Made by a program: the position numbers and the translations under genes
Source of the DNA: Bog-1181 sp964565765
GTDB lineage: Bacteria; Oederibacteriota; PGYV01; Palsa-1178
DNA length: 45,925 bases
Assembly (NCBI GenBank): GCA_964565765.1
Contig: CAZMGF010000017.1
Location: 1-45,925 of the forward strand
Reading direction: 5' to 3'
Shown here: positions 7,795 through 15,112 of the stretch, piece after piece
Layout: every line of letters starts with the position of its first letter
Position numbering within the stretch: position 1 is the stretch's first letter
The notes under the pieces: generated by a model
What the model was told of the DNA's origin: nothing
The model's input: only the letters and a program-made list of their open reading frames with translations
Databases searched by the model: none

Positions 7795-9035
7795 ATCATC
7801 TTAAGTTTTGAAAGGACCTGGCGTATTTTCATAGCGTCTTCGGACCTGCCGTGTTTGTCGTAAAGGGAAGCAAGTTTTGTATATTCGTCAATTACCTTTA
7901 CCTTCATCCCTTTTTTTGTGTATATCTCAGCCATTATTTCATGAAGTTCCATGTTCTCCGTCTCTACATTCAATACCTTGTTTGCCATGATTATGGCCTC
8001 GTCAAAATGGCCGTCCTGCTTTTCTATCTTCAGGGCCTTAAGGTAAAATTCAGCGGCGGTCTTGTATTCGCGCATTTTAAGCAGGGAGTCGCCGATAAGC
8101 TCCAGTATTTCAACATTCTGGTTTACTATTGCAGGGTCAAGCGACATCAAAACAGCCTTTGCCCTGTCATATTCATAAAGCTTAAAATGTATCTTTCCAA
8201 GAAGGACCTTTTCCTCCACGGTAAGGTCTATTGTGGATTCAAGTATTTTTTTCGCCTCGTCCATTTTATTTTCCTTAAAAAGAAAATAAGCGTAAAACTG
8301 TTTGCCGTACTCTATGTTGAGGTCCATCGCCCTTTTTGCTATTTCCCTGCCCTCGGTTATTTTTTCTTTTTCGGCCAGGGTGATAAGCAGGTCCTTAAAT
8401 ATCTCCTCCGCCTTATCCTTGTGCCCTTTGCTGATAAGATCGTCCGCTATCATGGCCATGGCGTCGGTGTTTTCCTTGTCCATTTCAAGTATTTTATTGG
8501 CGACTATAATGGCCTCGTCCTTTTTTCCCTTTTCAACAAGCACCCTGATGCCCTTTGTATACGCCTCGACTGACTCGCCGATCATATTTTTTTTCTCATA
8601 AACTTCGCCGAGCTTTATAAGTATCTCGGCGTTATATTTGTCATATTTCTCGGCGTCCTTTAACGCTGTTGCCGACGCCTCAAGGTCGCCGCTGTCATAG
8701 CTGGCAATCGCGTTGACTATTTTTGAAAGTTTTTCATGGTTGGCCTTTCCCTCAAGGTCAAATTTACGGGGGTCAAGCTTTGCTATTTTTTTATACATGA
8801 ACATTATTTTTGATGAATTTCCCTTTGCCTGATAATCATTAAGGACTATAAGGAAATGCTCATATGCTTTCCTGAACTCTCCTAGCTTTGCCAGGGCCTC
8901 GCCCATTGAATTGTGGAGGTTTACGTCGTGCGGGTCCATGGACATAAGTTTTTCATATTCCTTTACAACCTTTGCCCATTCCCCGGCCTGCGCAAGCCTT
9001 GTGACTGTCTTTAAAATATCCTTTTTATCTTCCAT
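7791..9035 (-). CDS. Tetratricopeptide-repeat protein
   Basis: The 414-residue protein lacks a signal peptide or membrane segment, so it is probably cytoplasmic. It is built almost wholly of TPR-like helix pairs, for example DPHDVNLHNSMGEALAKLG, YNAEILIKLGEVYEKKN and NVEILELIGDSLLKMREYK, giving perhaps nine or ten repeats. TPR solenoids mediate protein-protein contacts. It is placed 15 bases after the adenylate cyclase gene and overlaps the following small gene by 4 bases, which makes it a likely adaptor in that signalling cluster. The ATG at 9035 is preceded by a GGAGA ribosome binding site. The specific partner cannot be read from the sequence. Confidence 0.85.
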   Translation of the reverse strand: MEDKKDILKTVTRLAQAGEWAKVVKEYEKLMSMDPHDVNLHNSMGEALAKLGEFRKAYEHFLIVLNDYQAKGNSSKIMFMYKKIAKLDPRKFDLEGKANHEKLSKIVNAIASYDSGDLEASATALKDAEKYDKYNAEILIKLGEVYEKKNMIGESVEAYTKGIRVLVEKGKKDEAIIVANKILEMDKENTDAMAMIADDLISKGHKDKAEEIFKDLLITLAEKEKITEGREIAKRAMDLNIEYGKQFYAYFLFKENKMDEAKKILESTIDLTVEEKVLLGKIHFKLYEYDRAKAVLMSLDPAIVNQNVEILELIGDSLLKMREYKTAAEFYLKALKIEKQDGHFDEAIIMANKVLNVETENMELHEIMAEIYTKKGMKVKVIDEYTKLASLYDKHGRSEDAMKIRQVLSKLKMI

Positions 9036-9050
9036 TTTTCTCCGCTCTCT

Positions 9051-10550
9051 TTATTCTATGACCCTTACCGGCTCATATATCTTTATGGGTTCTTTTTTGC
9101 CCTTGACCATTATTGACTCGAGTTCCTGAAATTCTATCTGAGCCTTTGTGTCGTTATATGTGGCTTCACTTACATAAATCCTGCCTCCCGGCGCGTTGGC
9201 CTCAAGCCTGGCCGCGAGATTAACGTGGTCGCCGATCACAGTGTAGTCCATTTTTTGCGGGGAACCCATGTTGCCGGAAACCACTTCACCGGTATCAATT
9301 CCTATTCCTATCGCGACTGTTTTCTGGTTGCGGCGTTCCCTTATTGAATTAAGCTTAATGAGCCCCTCTCTTATATCCATCGCGGTTCGGACAGCTCGGT
9401 AAGTGTCGTCCTCCTTGGGAAACGGAACGCCGTAAACGGCCATCATAGAATCGCCGATAAATTTATCAATAACTCCCTGCCATTTTACCACCTTGTCTGT
9501 CTGCAGGGTGAGATACTCATTTATAACTGATACGACCTCCGCCGGATCCATTTCCTCCGACATTGAGGTAAAACCCCTGATATCTGTAAATAACATGGTT
9601 GCCCTGACTTTTTTGCCGTGCAGCGAAAGCCTGGTCGGGTCCTTCAGGATTTCTTCCATTATACTTGTGGATACATATGTGGAAAAAGCGCCTTTCAGCA
9701 GCTCTTTTTCCTTTAAACTCTTAGCCGTGGAATTGAAAGCTTCGGTAAGTTCTCCAAGCTCGTCGCGGCTTTTCATTTTTATCTGTACGTCATAATTGCC
9801 TTCCCCGATCGCGCGCACGCCGGTTACAAGATATTTGATGGGATTTATCATAGTGGTGACTACAATTATAGAAATTATTATTCCTGCTATCAGGGCGGCA
9901 AGAGTTATCAAAATTACCTTGACAGTGGCCGATGTCACCACTTTTGTGATTATATCCTGCGATACCTTCAGGTGTACCTCTCCGAGCACTTTGTCGCCGA
10001 TTGATGTAATAGGGACGGCGATGTCAAAATATCTTTTTGAATTCTCGGAATATTCCTGAACAAGCACGTCTTCCCCGGGGGAGAGAGGCTTGATGCCCTG
10101 CGGCAATACATAATCCTCATCCTTGCGTTTAACATCGCTTGCGGAGACTATTTTTCCCTTATTCACAACCATGGCGTCAAGAATTCCCTCATTCTTGACG
10201 GGCTTTTCATTTTTATTAATTCCCATCATATCGTCTTTTATATTATTGACAACTCCCATCCAGAAGTTTTCCGTAGCCGCTTCGGCTGTCATGGGATCCT
10301 GCACGGCCTGTTTTGCCAGGACAAAAAGTGTAAGCTCCTGGTTTGTGGTCATGGCCTCTTCAGCGTTGTTCGCGAGATTTTTCGCTATCGCGGTGCCGCG
10401 TTTTTTTACCTCATTGGAAAGCGCAAGTTTTTCCTGGTTGTATATGAACATGGTAAGGGCCACCATTATCAGCGTCAGAAGAAGCGCCGTAAAAAAGCTG
10501 AACTTTACGGAGAGAGATATCCTCAAACCTTTTTTCTTTTTCTTTGCCAT
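9051..10550 (-). CDS. Membrane class III adenylate cyclase with HAMP domain
   Basis: The 499-residue protein should make cAMP from ATP at the inner membrane. It has a TM helix near residues 18-38, an extracytoplasmic sensor region of about 165 residues, a second TM near 205-230, and a HAMP linker (NPIKYLVTGVRAIGEGNYD). The cyclase domain runs from about 315 to 495. In it LFTDIRGFTSM and KFIGDSMMAVYG carry the two metal-binding aspartates, and VIGDHVNLAARL holds the purine-contacting Asp and the transition-state Arg, so the enzyme looks active. The start is ATG with a strong GAAGGAGGG site. It begins 1 base after the HD-GYP-like gene ends, so the two should be co-expressed. ATP rather than GTP specificity is inferred from the Asp. 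Confidence 0.9.
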   Translation of the reverse strand: MAKKKKKGLRISLSVKFSFFTALLLTLIMVALTMFIYNQEKLALSNEVKKRGTAIAKNLANNAEEAMTTNQELTLFVLAKQAVQDPMTAEAATENFWMGVVNNIKDDMMGINKNEKPVKNEGILDAMVVNKGKIVSASDVKRKDEDYVLPQGIKPLSPGEDVLVQEYSENSKRYFDIAVPITSIGDKVLGEVHLKVSQDIITKVVTSATVKVILITLAALIAGIIISIIVVTTMINPIKYLVTGVRAIGEGNYDVQIKMKSRDELGELTEAFNSTAKSLKEKELLKGAFSTYVSTSIMEEILKDPTRLSLHGKKVRATMLFTDIRGFTSMSEEMDPAEVVSVINEYLTLQTDKVVKWQGVIDKFIGDSMMAVYGVPFPKEDDTYRAVRTAMDIREGLIKLNSIRERRNQKTVAIGIGIDTGEVVSGNMGSPQKMDYTVIGDHVNLAARLEANAPGGRIYVSEATYNDTKAQIEFQELESIMVKGKKEPIKIYEPVRVIE

Positions 10551-10551
10551 T

Positions 10552-11829
10552 TTATACCCCTCCTTCTTTATTCAGCAGGCCGACAAATATCTCTGTTATA
10601 TCCGGATCAAACTGTTTGCCTTTGTTGCTCCTGAGTTCATATATTGCCTCATCCGCGGAAACCGGCTTTTTGTGTCCGTGCTCGGTTATCATAGCGTCGT
10701 AGGCGTCGGCTATCGCCAGCACCCTGCTCTCGGTCAAAATATCCCCGCCTTTTAAGCCGGCTGGATATCCCATGCCGTCGTAGCGCTCGTGGTGCTCCAT
10801 AATTATAGGAACAACTTCCTTCAAATCGGGTATGCTTTTTAAAATTTTTGCGCTGATTTCCGGATGCTTCTGAATCTGGATAAAATCCTCGGCGGTCAGC
10901 AGTTCCTTTTTGTCAAATATGCCGTCCTGCACGCCGATATTGCCTATGTCCATAAGTATCGAGGCTATCCTTAAATTTTCCAGCTGCGCCGGGCCAAGTC
11001 GCATTGCTTTTCCAATCTTCACCGCTGTACGCGCGACCCTCATCGAGTGGCTCGGGGAATATTTATTCTTGGTGTCCATGGCTATCATAAAAGCGTTCAG
11101 GATCCCCTCGTAGTATTCGTTAAGCTTGTTGGTCATCTGATTAAAAGAATTGGCCAGGGCCTGGAATTCGTTTTTTACATTCACCTTGATTTTAAATTTC
11201 AAATCTCCGGATGCTATCTTCTGCGTCCCTTCAAGGAGCCTGTTAAGCGGTATTATTATCCTTCCGGTAATATAAAGGGTCATAAAAATACTTATTATTA
11301 TCAGCCCTGCGGCTATGGCCGCGCTTTTTATATAAATATCATTCAGGGTATTATCTATAAACCTTTTATCGAATCCGGCGTAAACCCTGCCGACCTCAAA
11401 ATTCTTGTCCTTTGATTTCACGTAAACCGGCGAAAGATAGCTTATTATATCCCTGAGCACGCCGTTTAATTTTACCCCGCCGATATCTCCGGTCTTTGAT
11501 ATGGCGGGATACATTACAGAGAGCTCTGCGCCCTTGTCTGCCTGGCTGCTGCTGGCGACAATATTGCCGTACCTGTCCGCTACGATTATATAAGCAAGGC
11601 CCCCGCTTAATGGCGTCTCCTTTATGTAATAATTCAGGGACAGGAGGTCGTTTTTTACAAGAGATTCACCGGCAACGCCTTTTACCGAGTCAATGAGGAA
11701 TTTTATCCTGAGGTCTATCTCCTGTTTAAGGATGCCGCGCATGTCATTTACTGTCACATAAGCGGCCGATGAAATCGACAGGACTATTACAATTATGATA
11801 GAAATTAAAAACTGCGTTTTTATTTTCAA
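10552..11829 (-). CDS. Membrane sensor with HAMP and degenerate HD-GYP domain
   Basis: The start chosen is the TTG at 11829, which has GGAGGG five bases upstream and gives a TM helix right after the start. The 425-residue protein then has a periplasmic region of about 125 residues, a second TM (AAIAAGLIIISIFMTLYITG), a HAMP domain, and an HD-GYP domain from about residue 245. Active HD-GYP proteins hydrolyse cyclic-di-GMP. Here PSHSMRVA, KHPEISAKIL, HHERYDGMGYP and ADAYDAM are all conserved, but the defining His-Asp pair reads Met293-Asp294 in ILMDIGNIGV, and the lysine of DIGKI is Asn. It may therefore be a receptor or scaffold rather than an enzyme. It heads the transcript with the cyclase and TPR genes. 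Confidence 0.88.
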   Translation of the reverse strand: MKIKTQFLISIIIVIVLSISSAAYVTVNDMRGILKQEIDLRIKFLIDSVKGVAGESLVKNDLLSLNYYIKETPLSGGLAYIIVADRYGNIVASSSQADKGAELSVMYPAISKTGDIGGVKLNGVLRDIISYLSPVYVKSKDKNFEVGRVYAGFDKRFIDNTLNDIYIKSAAIAAGLIIISIFMTLYITGRIIIPLNRLLEGTQKIASGDLKFKIKVNVKNEFQALANSFNQMTNKLNEYYEGILNAFMIAMDTKNKYSPSHSMRVARTAVKIGKAMRLGPAQLENLRIASILMDIGNIGVQDGIFDKKELLTAEDFIQIQKHPEISAKILKSIPDLKEVVPIIMEHHERYDGMGYPAGLKGGDILTESRVLAIADAYDAMITEHGHKKPVSADEAIYELRSNKGKQFDPDITEIFVGLLNKEGGV

Positions 11830-11875
11830 TCTTTCCCTCCAACATCGCCATAACTTGGACAAACTCTATTTTTCA

Positions 11876-11904
11876 ATTTTATCATATACTTATACCGAGG
11901 TCAA
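11876..11904 (-). promoter_or_regulatory. Promoter of the HD-GYP/cyclase/TPR operon
   Basis: On the minus strand, -35 TTGACC at 11904-11899 and -10 TAAAAT at 11881-11876 are spaced by 17 bases. Transcription would start near 11869, leaving a leader of about 40 bases before the TTG start at 11829. Confidence 0.65.
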
Positions 11905-11929
11905 CGAGCCAATTGGTCCGGGTTGTTGC

Positions 11930-11950
11930 TATATTAACTTTGTTAATATA
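11930..11950. repeat. Perfect inverted repeat between recF and the next gene
   Basis: TATATTAAC and GTTAATATA form 9-base arms around a TTT spacer. It lies 7 bases past the recF stop and upstream of the promoter at 11876-11904. There is no following T-run on the minus strand, so it is not a classical terminator, and an operator is the alternative. The half-site GTTAATAT also occurs twice at the promoter near 27956. Confidence 0.5.
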
Positions 11951-11956
11951 CACTAA

Positions 11957-13054
11957 CTATTTTGAAACAACCACCCCGCTTGAAACTTCAAATTCCCTTG
12001 CCGGCGCAAAGCCCTTGAGATTCTCTATATAAGTGGTTGTAATAATTATCTGCTTAAAAAGAGAAAACTTTTTACCGATAAAACCCCTGTTTGGCTCGTC
12101 AAGCTCGGATGAAAAATCATCGAGAAGTACAACCGGAAAACTTCCTTTTTTCTTTTTTATAAGCAGCCCCTCGGAAAGTTTCATCAGTATCGCAGAAATT
12201 CTCTGCTGGCCCTCAGAAGCGAAATTTTTCGCGTCCATATCATTATAAAATATTTCAAGATCATCCCTGTGCGGCCCGATGAGTGTGGCGGCGCGCGCAA
12301 TCTCGTCCTCCAGACGCGAGGAAAAATGTTCCTGGAATGCCTTTCTCAGGGACTCTTCATCAAACGCTGAATAAAATTTTGAGGAATATGCGAGCCTCAC
12401 CCTGAATTTACCGGAAGCAAGCTCTTCTTTAAGCACCTGGTTAAGCTCTTCAACCGCTTTAACCCTTGCCATAATTATTTTTATCCCGTTATTCATAACC
12501 TGTTCGTTCCAGACCCCGAGGTTCTCCCTTTTTATTCTGCCTTCCCTTATGCCTTTAAGCAGATAGTTCCTGTGGGATACCTCTTTTTGGTACTTTCCGA
12601 GCGTTAAAAAATACTCTTCTTCGAACTGTGAAAGCATATCGTCCAGGAACCTGCGCCTCTGGGACGGTTCTCCCTTTATCATCATGATATTTTCCGGCGA
12701 GAACAGGACCACAGGAAGCCTTCCTACCACCTGTGAGAGCCTGCTGACCCTGTTTCCGTTGATCATAACCTTCTTTTTTCTTATTGCCATGTCATATTCA
12801 ACACCGAAATCCCTCTCTATATCATTTTCCACAGCGTTTAAGGCGATAGAAAAGGCAATTTTGCCGTGTTTTACCATTACTGAATCCTCAAAAGAACGGA
12901 ATGACCTGCCAAGGGCGGTAAAATATATGGATTCAAGCACATTGGTCTTCCCCGTACCGTTCTCACCGTAAAAAACATTGATGCCGGGGGAAAGCTTCAC
13001 CTTCAGGCTGTCATAGTTCCTGAAATTGACGAGTTCAACAGATTTTAGATACAT
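11957..13054 (-). CDS. recF: DNA replication and repair protein RecF
   Basis: RecF is an SMC-like ATPase that, with RecO and RecR, loads RecA at single-strand gaps. The protein is 365 residues from the ATG at 13054, which has GAGGGAG just upstream; an in-frame TTG four codons earlier is less likely. Walker A is GENGTGKTNVLESIYF, the RecF signature is PVVLFSPENIMMIKGEPSQRRRFLD, and the ABC signature and Walker B are SEGQQRISAIL and VVLLDDFSSELD. The lead YLKSVELVNFRNY is classical. In many bacteria recF lies between dnaN and gyrB. Here it is about 16 kb away on the other strand, next to rsmG, with two parS sites in the gap. Confidence 0.95.
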   Translation of the reverse strand: MYLKSVELVNFRNYDSLKVKLSPGINVFYGENGTGKTNVLESIYFTALGRSFRSFEDSVMVKHGKIAFSIALNAVENDIERDFGVEYDMAIRKKKVMINGNRVSRLSQVVGRLPVVLFSPENIMMIKGEPSQRRRFLDDMLSQFEEEYFLTLGKYQKEVSHRNYLLKGIREGRIKRENLGVWNEQVMNNGIKIIMARVKAVEELNQVLKEELASGKFRVRLAYSSKFYSAFDEESLRKAFQEHFSSRLEDEIARAATLIGPHRDDLEIFYNDMDAKNFASEGQQRISAILMKLSEGLLIKKKKGSFPVVLLDDFSSELDEPNRGFIGKKFSLFKQIIITTTYIENLKGFAPAREFEVSSGVVVSK

Positions 13055-13075
13055 AAGCTCCCTCAACTCTTAATT

Positions 13076-13091
13076 TGTTCCACGTGGAACA
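13076..13091. other. parS: parS centromere site 1
   Basis: TGTTCCACGTGGAACA is a perfect 16-base palindrome of the ParB-binding parS family (consensus TGTTNCACGTGNAACA). It lies in the recF-rsmG intergenic region near the replication origin, where parS sites are usually found. ParB spreads from such sites and, with ParA, drives chromosome segregation and SMC loading. No parA or parB gene is in the window. Confidence 0.93.
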
Positions 13092-13125
13092 TTCCCTCGC
13101 GCCGCGTTTTCTTCCATCAAAAAAA

Positions 13126-13141
13126 TGTTCCACGTGGAACT
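13126..13141. other. parS: parS centromere site 2
   Basis: TGTTCCACGTGGAACT is a second parS copy, 50 bases from the first and in the same orientation, differing from the perfect palindrome only at the last base. It ends 2 bases before the rsmG stop codon. Two such sites in about 65 bases would nucleate ParB strongly. Confidence 0.9.
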
Positions 13142-13143
13142 TT

Positions 13144-13863
13144 TTACAGCGGCTTCTTTTTTATCATGGAGTAAAGCCTTGGATATTTTATATGCGTAAG
13201 GCTTTGCTTGCATGCGGTTGCGATACAAAATTTTCCGGAGCCTTCAGGCAGTTCATACTCAAAAATTTTATCCAGCCGGCAGCCCAGCTTGCCGAGCCAT
13301 GTGTTATTTTCCTTAATTTCATGAAGCTGTTTTAAACTCGCAAAGTAAGCCAGCGACCCGCCCGGTTTTACAAAACCCGCCGCTATTTCCATGGCGATAG
13401 GATACGGGGCAAGCGCGCGCATAACGGCAATGTCAAAAAATTCCCTGTATTTTTTTTCACGGCTTAATATCTCGCTTCTGCCCTCAATAATTTCCAGATT
13501 TTTCAGGCCAAGAATTATTTTTATATGGTTTAAAAAAGAGATTTTTTTTGAATTGGATTCCAGCAATGTAACTGCTGATGAAGGCGATACTATTGATGCC
13601 GGAATTCCTGGAAAGCCGGCTCCTGTTCCTATATCTACAATAGTAAGATTGTCCAAACTTTTATATGTTTTAACTAACATTAATGAATCAATAAAATGTT
13701 TTATGATTACTTCACGGAGGCCCTCCACCGCGGTAAGGTTGAACTTTTTGTTCCATTCTTTTAGTTCTTCCGCGTAAAGCAGGAATTTTCCGGTGTGTTC
13801 CGCCGTACAAAAATCACAGCCCGCTTCTGTAAGGTATTTATCGAAAAGTTCAGTGTCTGTCAT
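13144..13863 (-). CDS. rsmG: 16S rRNA (guanine527-N7)-methyltransferase (GidB)
   Basis: RsmG methylates N7 of G527 in 16S rRNA using SAM. The 239-residue protein has ELKEWNKKFNLTAV, HFIDSLML, the SAM-binding motif TIVDIGTGAGFPGIPASIV, LLESNSKKISFL, and the late FDIAVMRALAPYPI. It ends YPRLYSMIKKKPL, as is typical for the family. The start is the ATG at 13863. AGGA touches the start codon with no spacer, and the promoter at 13870-13898 would begin transcription about at the ATG, so the message may be leaderless. rsmG is commonly near the origin beside parAB and mnmG; here its neighbour is recF. Confidence 0.95.
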   Translation of the reverse strand: MTDTELFDKYLTEAGCDFCTAEHTGKFLLYAEELKEWNKKFNLTAVEGLREVIIKHFIDSLMLVKTYKSLDNLTIVDIGTGAGFPGIPASIVSPSSAVTLLESNSKKISFLNHIKIILGLKNLEIIEGRSEILSREKKYREFFDIAVMRALAPYPIAMEIAAGFVKPGGSLAYFASLKQLHEIKENNTWLGKLGCRLDKIFEYELPEGSGKFCIATACKQSLTHIKYPRLYSMIKKKPL

Positions 13864-13869
13864 TCCTGA

Positions 13870-13898
13870 ATTATCACATGTATACCCCTTCTCTTCAA
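13870..13898 (-). promoter_or_regulatory. Promoter of rsmG
   Basis: Minus-strand -35 TTGAAG at 13898-13893 and -10 GATAAT at 13875-13870 have a 17-base spacer. The predicted start point falls within a base or two of the rsmG ATG, implying a leaderless or nearly leaderless transcript. Confidence 0.5.
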
Positions 13899-13949
13899 GT
13901 TATTTTAACGCCCCCTGTTCCCCGCTCCCGTCATCGCCGAAATATTCAC

Positions 13950-13978
13950 TTGCCCGCCGTATTCAATGCTGTTAAAAT
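13950..13978 (+). promoter_or_regulatory. Promoter of queA
   Basis: A -35 TTGCCC at 13950-13955 and a -10 TAAAAT at 13973-13978 are spaced by 17 bases. The predicted start point is at about 13985, directly before the queA ATG at 13986. No ribosome binding site is seen, which fits a leaderless message. Confidence 0.5.
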
Positions 13979-13985
13979 TTCATCT

Positions 13986-15026
13986 ATGGAAAATTACAAA
14001 CTTGAAGATTATGATTATGAATTCCCCAAAGAGCTTATAGCGCAGCACCCTGTTGAAAAACGAGATTCCTCGCGCATGCTTGTTCTTGACAGGGCCTCCG
14101 GCTCCATAAAACATTCAGTTTTTAAATCCATCACCGGGTATTTATCGCCCGGTGACTGCGTGGTAATCAATAACACACGGGTGCTGCCGGCCAATATAGA
14201 GGGACGCTCGGAAAAGAACAACGCCGCCATATCAATATTGGTCCTTGAGCATCTTTCCGGATGCAGATGGGAAGTGCTTATGAAAAATTCCCGCCGTGTA
14301 AACGAAGGCGACGGCGTAGCGTTCAGCGGCGGCATCAGGCTGACGCTGGTCAAAAAAAAAGGAAGAACCGTTGAAGTTGAATTTAATTTTGACAGGGACG
14401 AACTTATAAAAAAACTTAAAATTTCCGGATCAATGCCCCTCCCACCTTACATAAAAAATGATTTAAAAAACAAAATTCACCGTGAAAGATACCAGACTGT
14501 TTATGCCTCAGAAGACGGGGCAAAAGCCGCGCCGACAGCGGGCCTTCACTTTACCCCGGATATAATTTCAGAGCTTGAAAAAAAAGGCGTTAACATAGCC
14601 CCCGTTACCCTGCATGTCGGCATAGGGACCTTTGCCTCTATTGAAGCTGATGATATAAGGGAACATAAAATGCATTCAGAGACAATTGAAATAACCGGAA
14701 ATTCCGCGGATAAAATTAATGCGGCCAGGTCGTCCGGCAAAAAAATTGCCGCGGTAGGCACCACTTCAATGAGGACCATTGAATCAGCCGGTGATGATAA
14801 AGGCAAAATAAAGGCCTTCAGCGGCGAGACCGGAATATATATATATCCGGGCTACAGGTTTAAGGCCGTTGACATGCTCCTTACAAATTTTCATCTCCCC
14901 CATACGTCCCTGCTGGTGCTTGTAAGCGCTTTTGGCGGATACGATAATATCAGAAAGGCGTATGCCGAGGCCATCAGGGAAAAATACAGGCTTTTTTCCT
15001 ACGGGGACGCGATGCTTATAAAATAA
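13986..15026 (+). CDS. queA: tRNA preQ1(34) S-adenosylmethionine ribosyltransferase-isomerase
   Basis: QueA transfers and isomerises the ribose of SAM onto preQ1 at the wobble base of tRNAs with GUN anticodons, giving epoxyqueuosine. The protein is 346 residues from the ATG at 13986. A longer frame begins 36 codons upstream, but that part is unlike the family. Motifs include YDYEFPKELIAQHPVEKRDS, NNTRVLPA, YQTVYASEDGAKAAPTAGLHF, VTLHVGIGTF, AVGTTSMRTIE, and the end LTNFHLPHTSLLVLVSAFGG. It is the first gene of the plus-strand block, divergent from rsmG. No other queuosine genes are in the window. Confidence 0.95.
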   Translation: MENYKLEDYDYEFPKELIAQHPVEKRDSSRMLVLDRASGSIKHSVFKSITGYLSPGDCVVINNTRVLPANIEGRSEKNNAAISILVLEHLSGCRWEVLMKNSRRVNEGDGVAFSGGIRLTLVKKKGRTVEVEFNFDRDELIKKLKISGSMPLPPYIKNDLKNKIHRERYQTVYASEDGAKAAPTAGLHFTPDIISELEKKGVNIAPVTLHVGIGTFASIEADDIREHKMHSETIEITGNSADKINAARSSGKKIAAVGTTSMRTIESAGDDKGKIKAFSGETGIYIYPGYRFKAVDMLLTNFHLPHTSLLVLVSAFGGYDNIRKAYAEAIREKYRLFSYGDAMLIK

Positions 15027-15055
15027 ACGCAATAATCCCGCTTCTTAAAATAATG

Positions 15056-15084
15056 TTGACTTAGGCCAAAAAACCATATAAGAT
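15056..15084 (+). promoter_or_regulatory. Promoter of the propeller-protein pair
   Basis: A -35 TTGACT at 15056-15061 and a -10 TAAGAT at 15079-15084 are spaced by 17 bases, giving a start point near 15091. It serves the two TolB-like genes that follow, which overlap by 4 bases. Confidence 0.65.
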
Positions 15085-15112
15085 AAAGAAAAATTTGAAG
15101 ATTGAGGTAAAA

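Noticed and set aside
13075..13335. Plus-strand open frame starting MFHVEH between recF and rsmG
   Set aside because: Its first codons are simply the parS palindrome read as protein, and the rest runs antisense to rsmG with no ribosome binding site.
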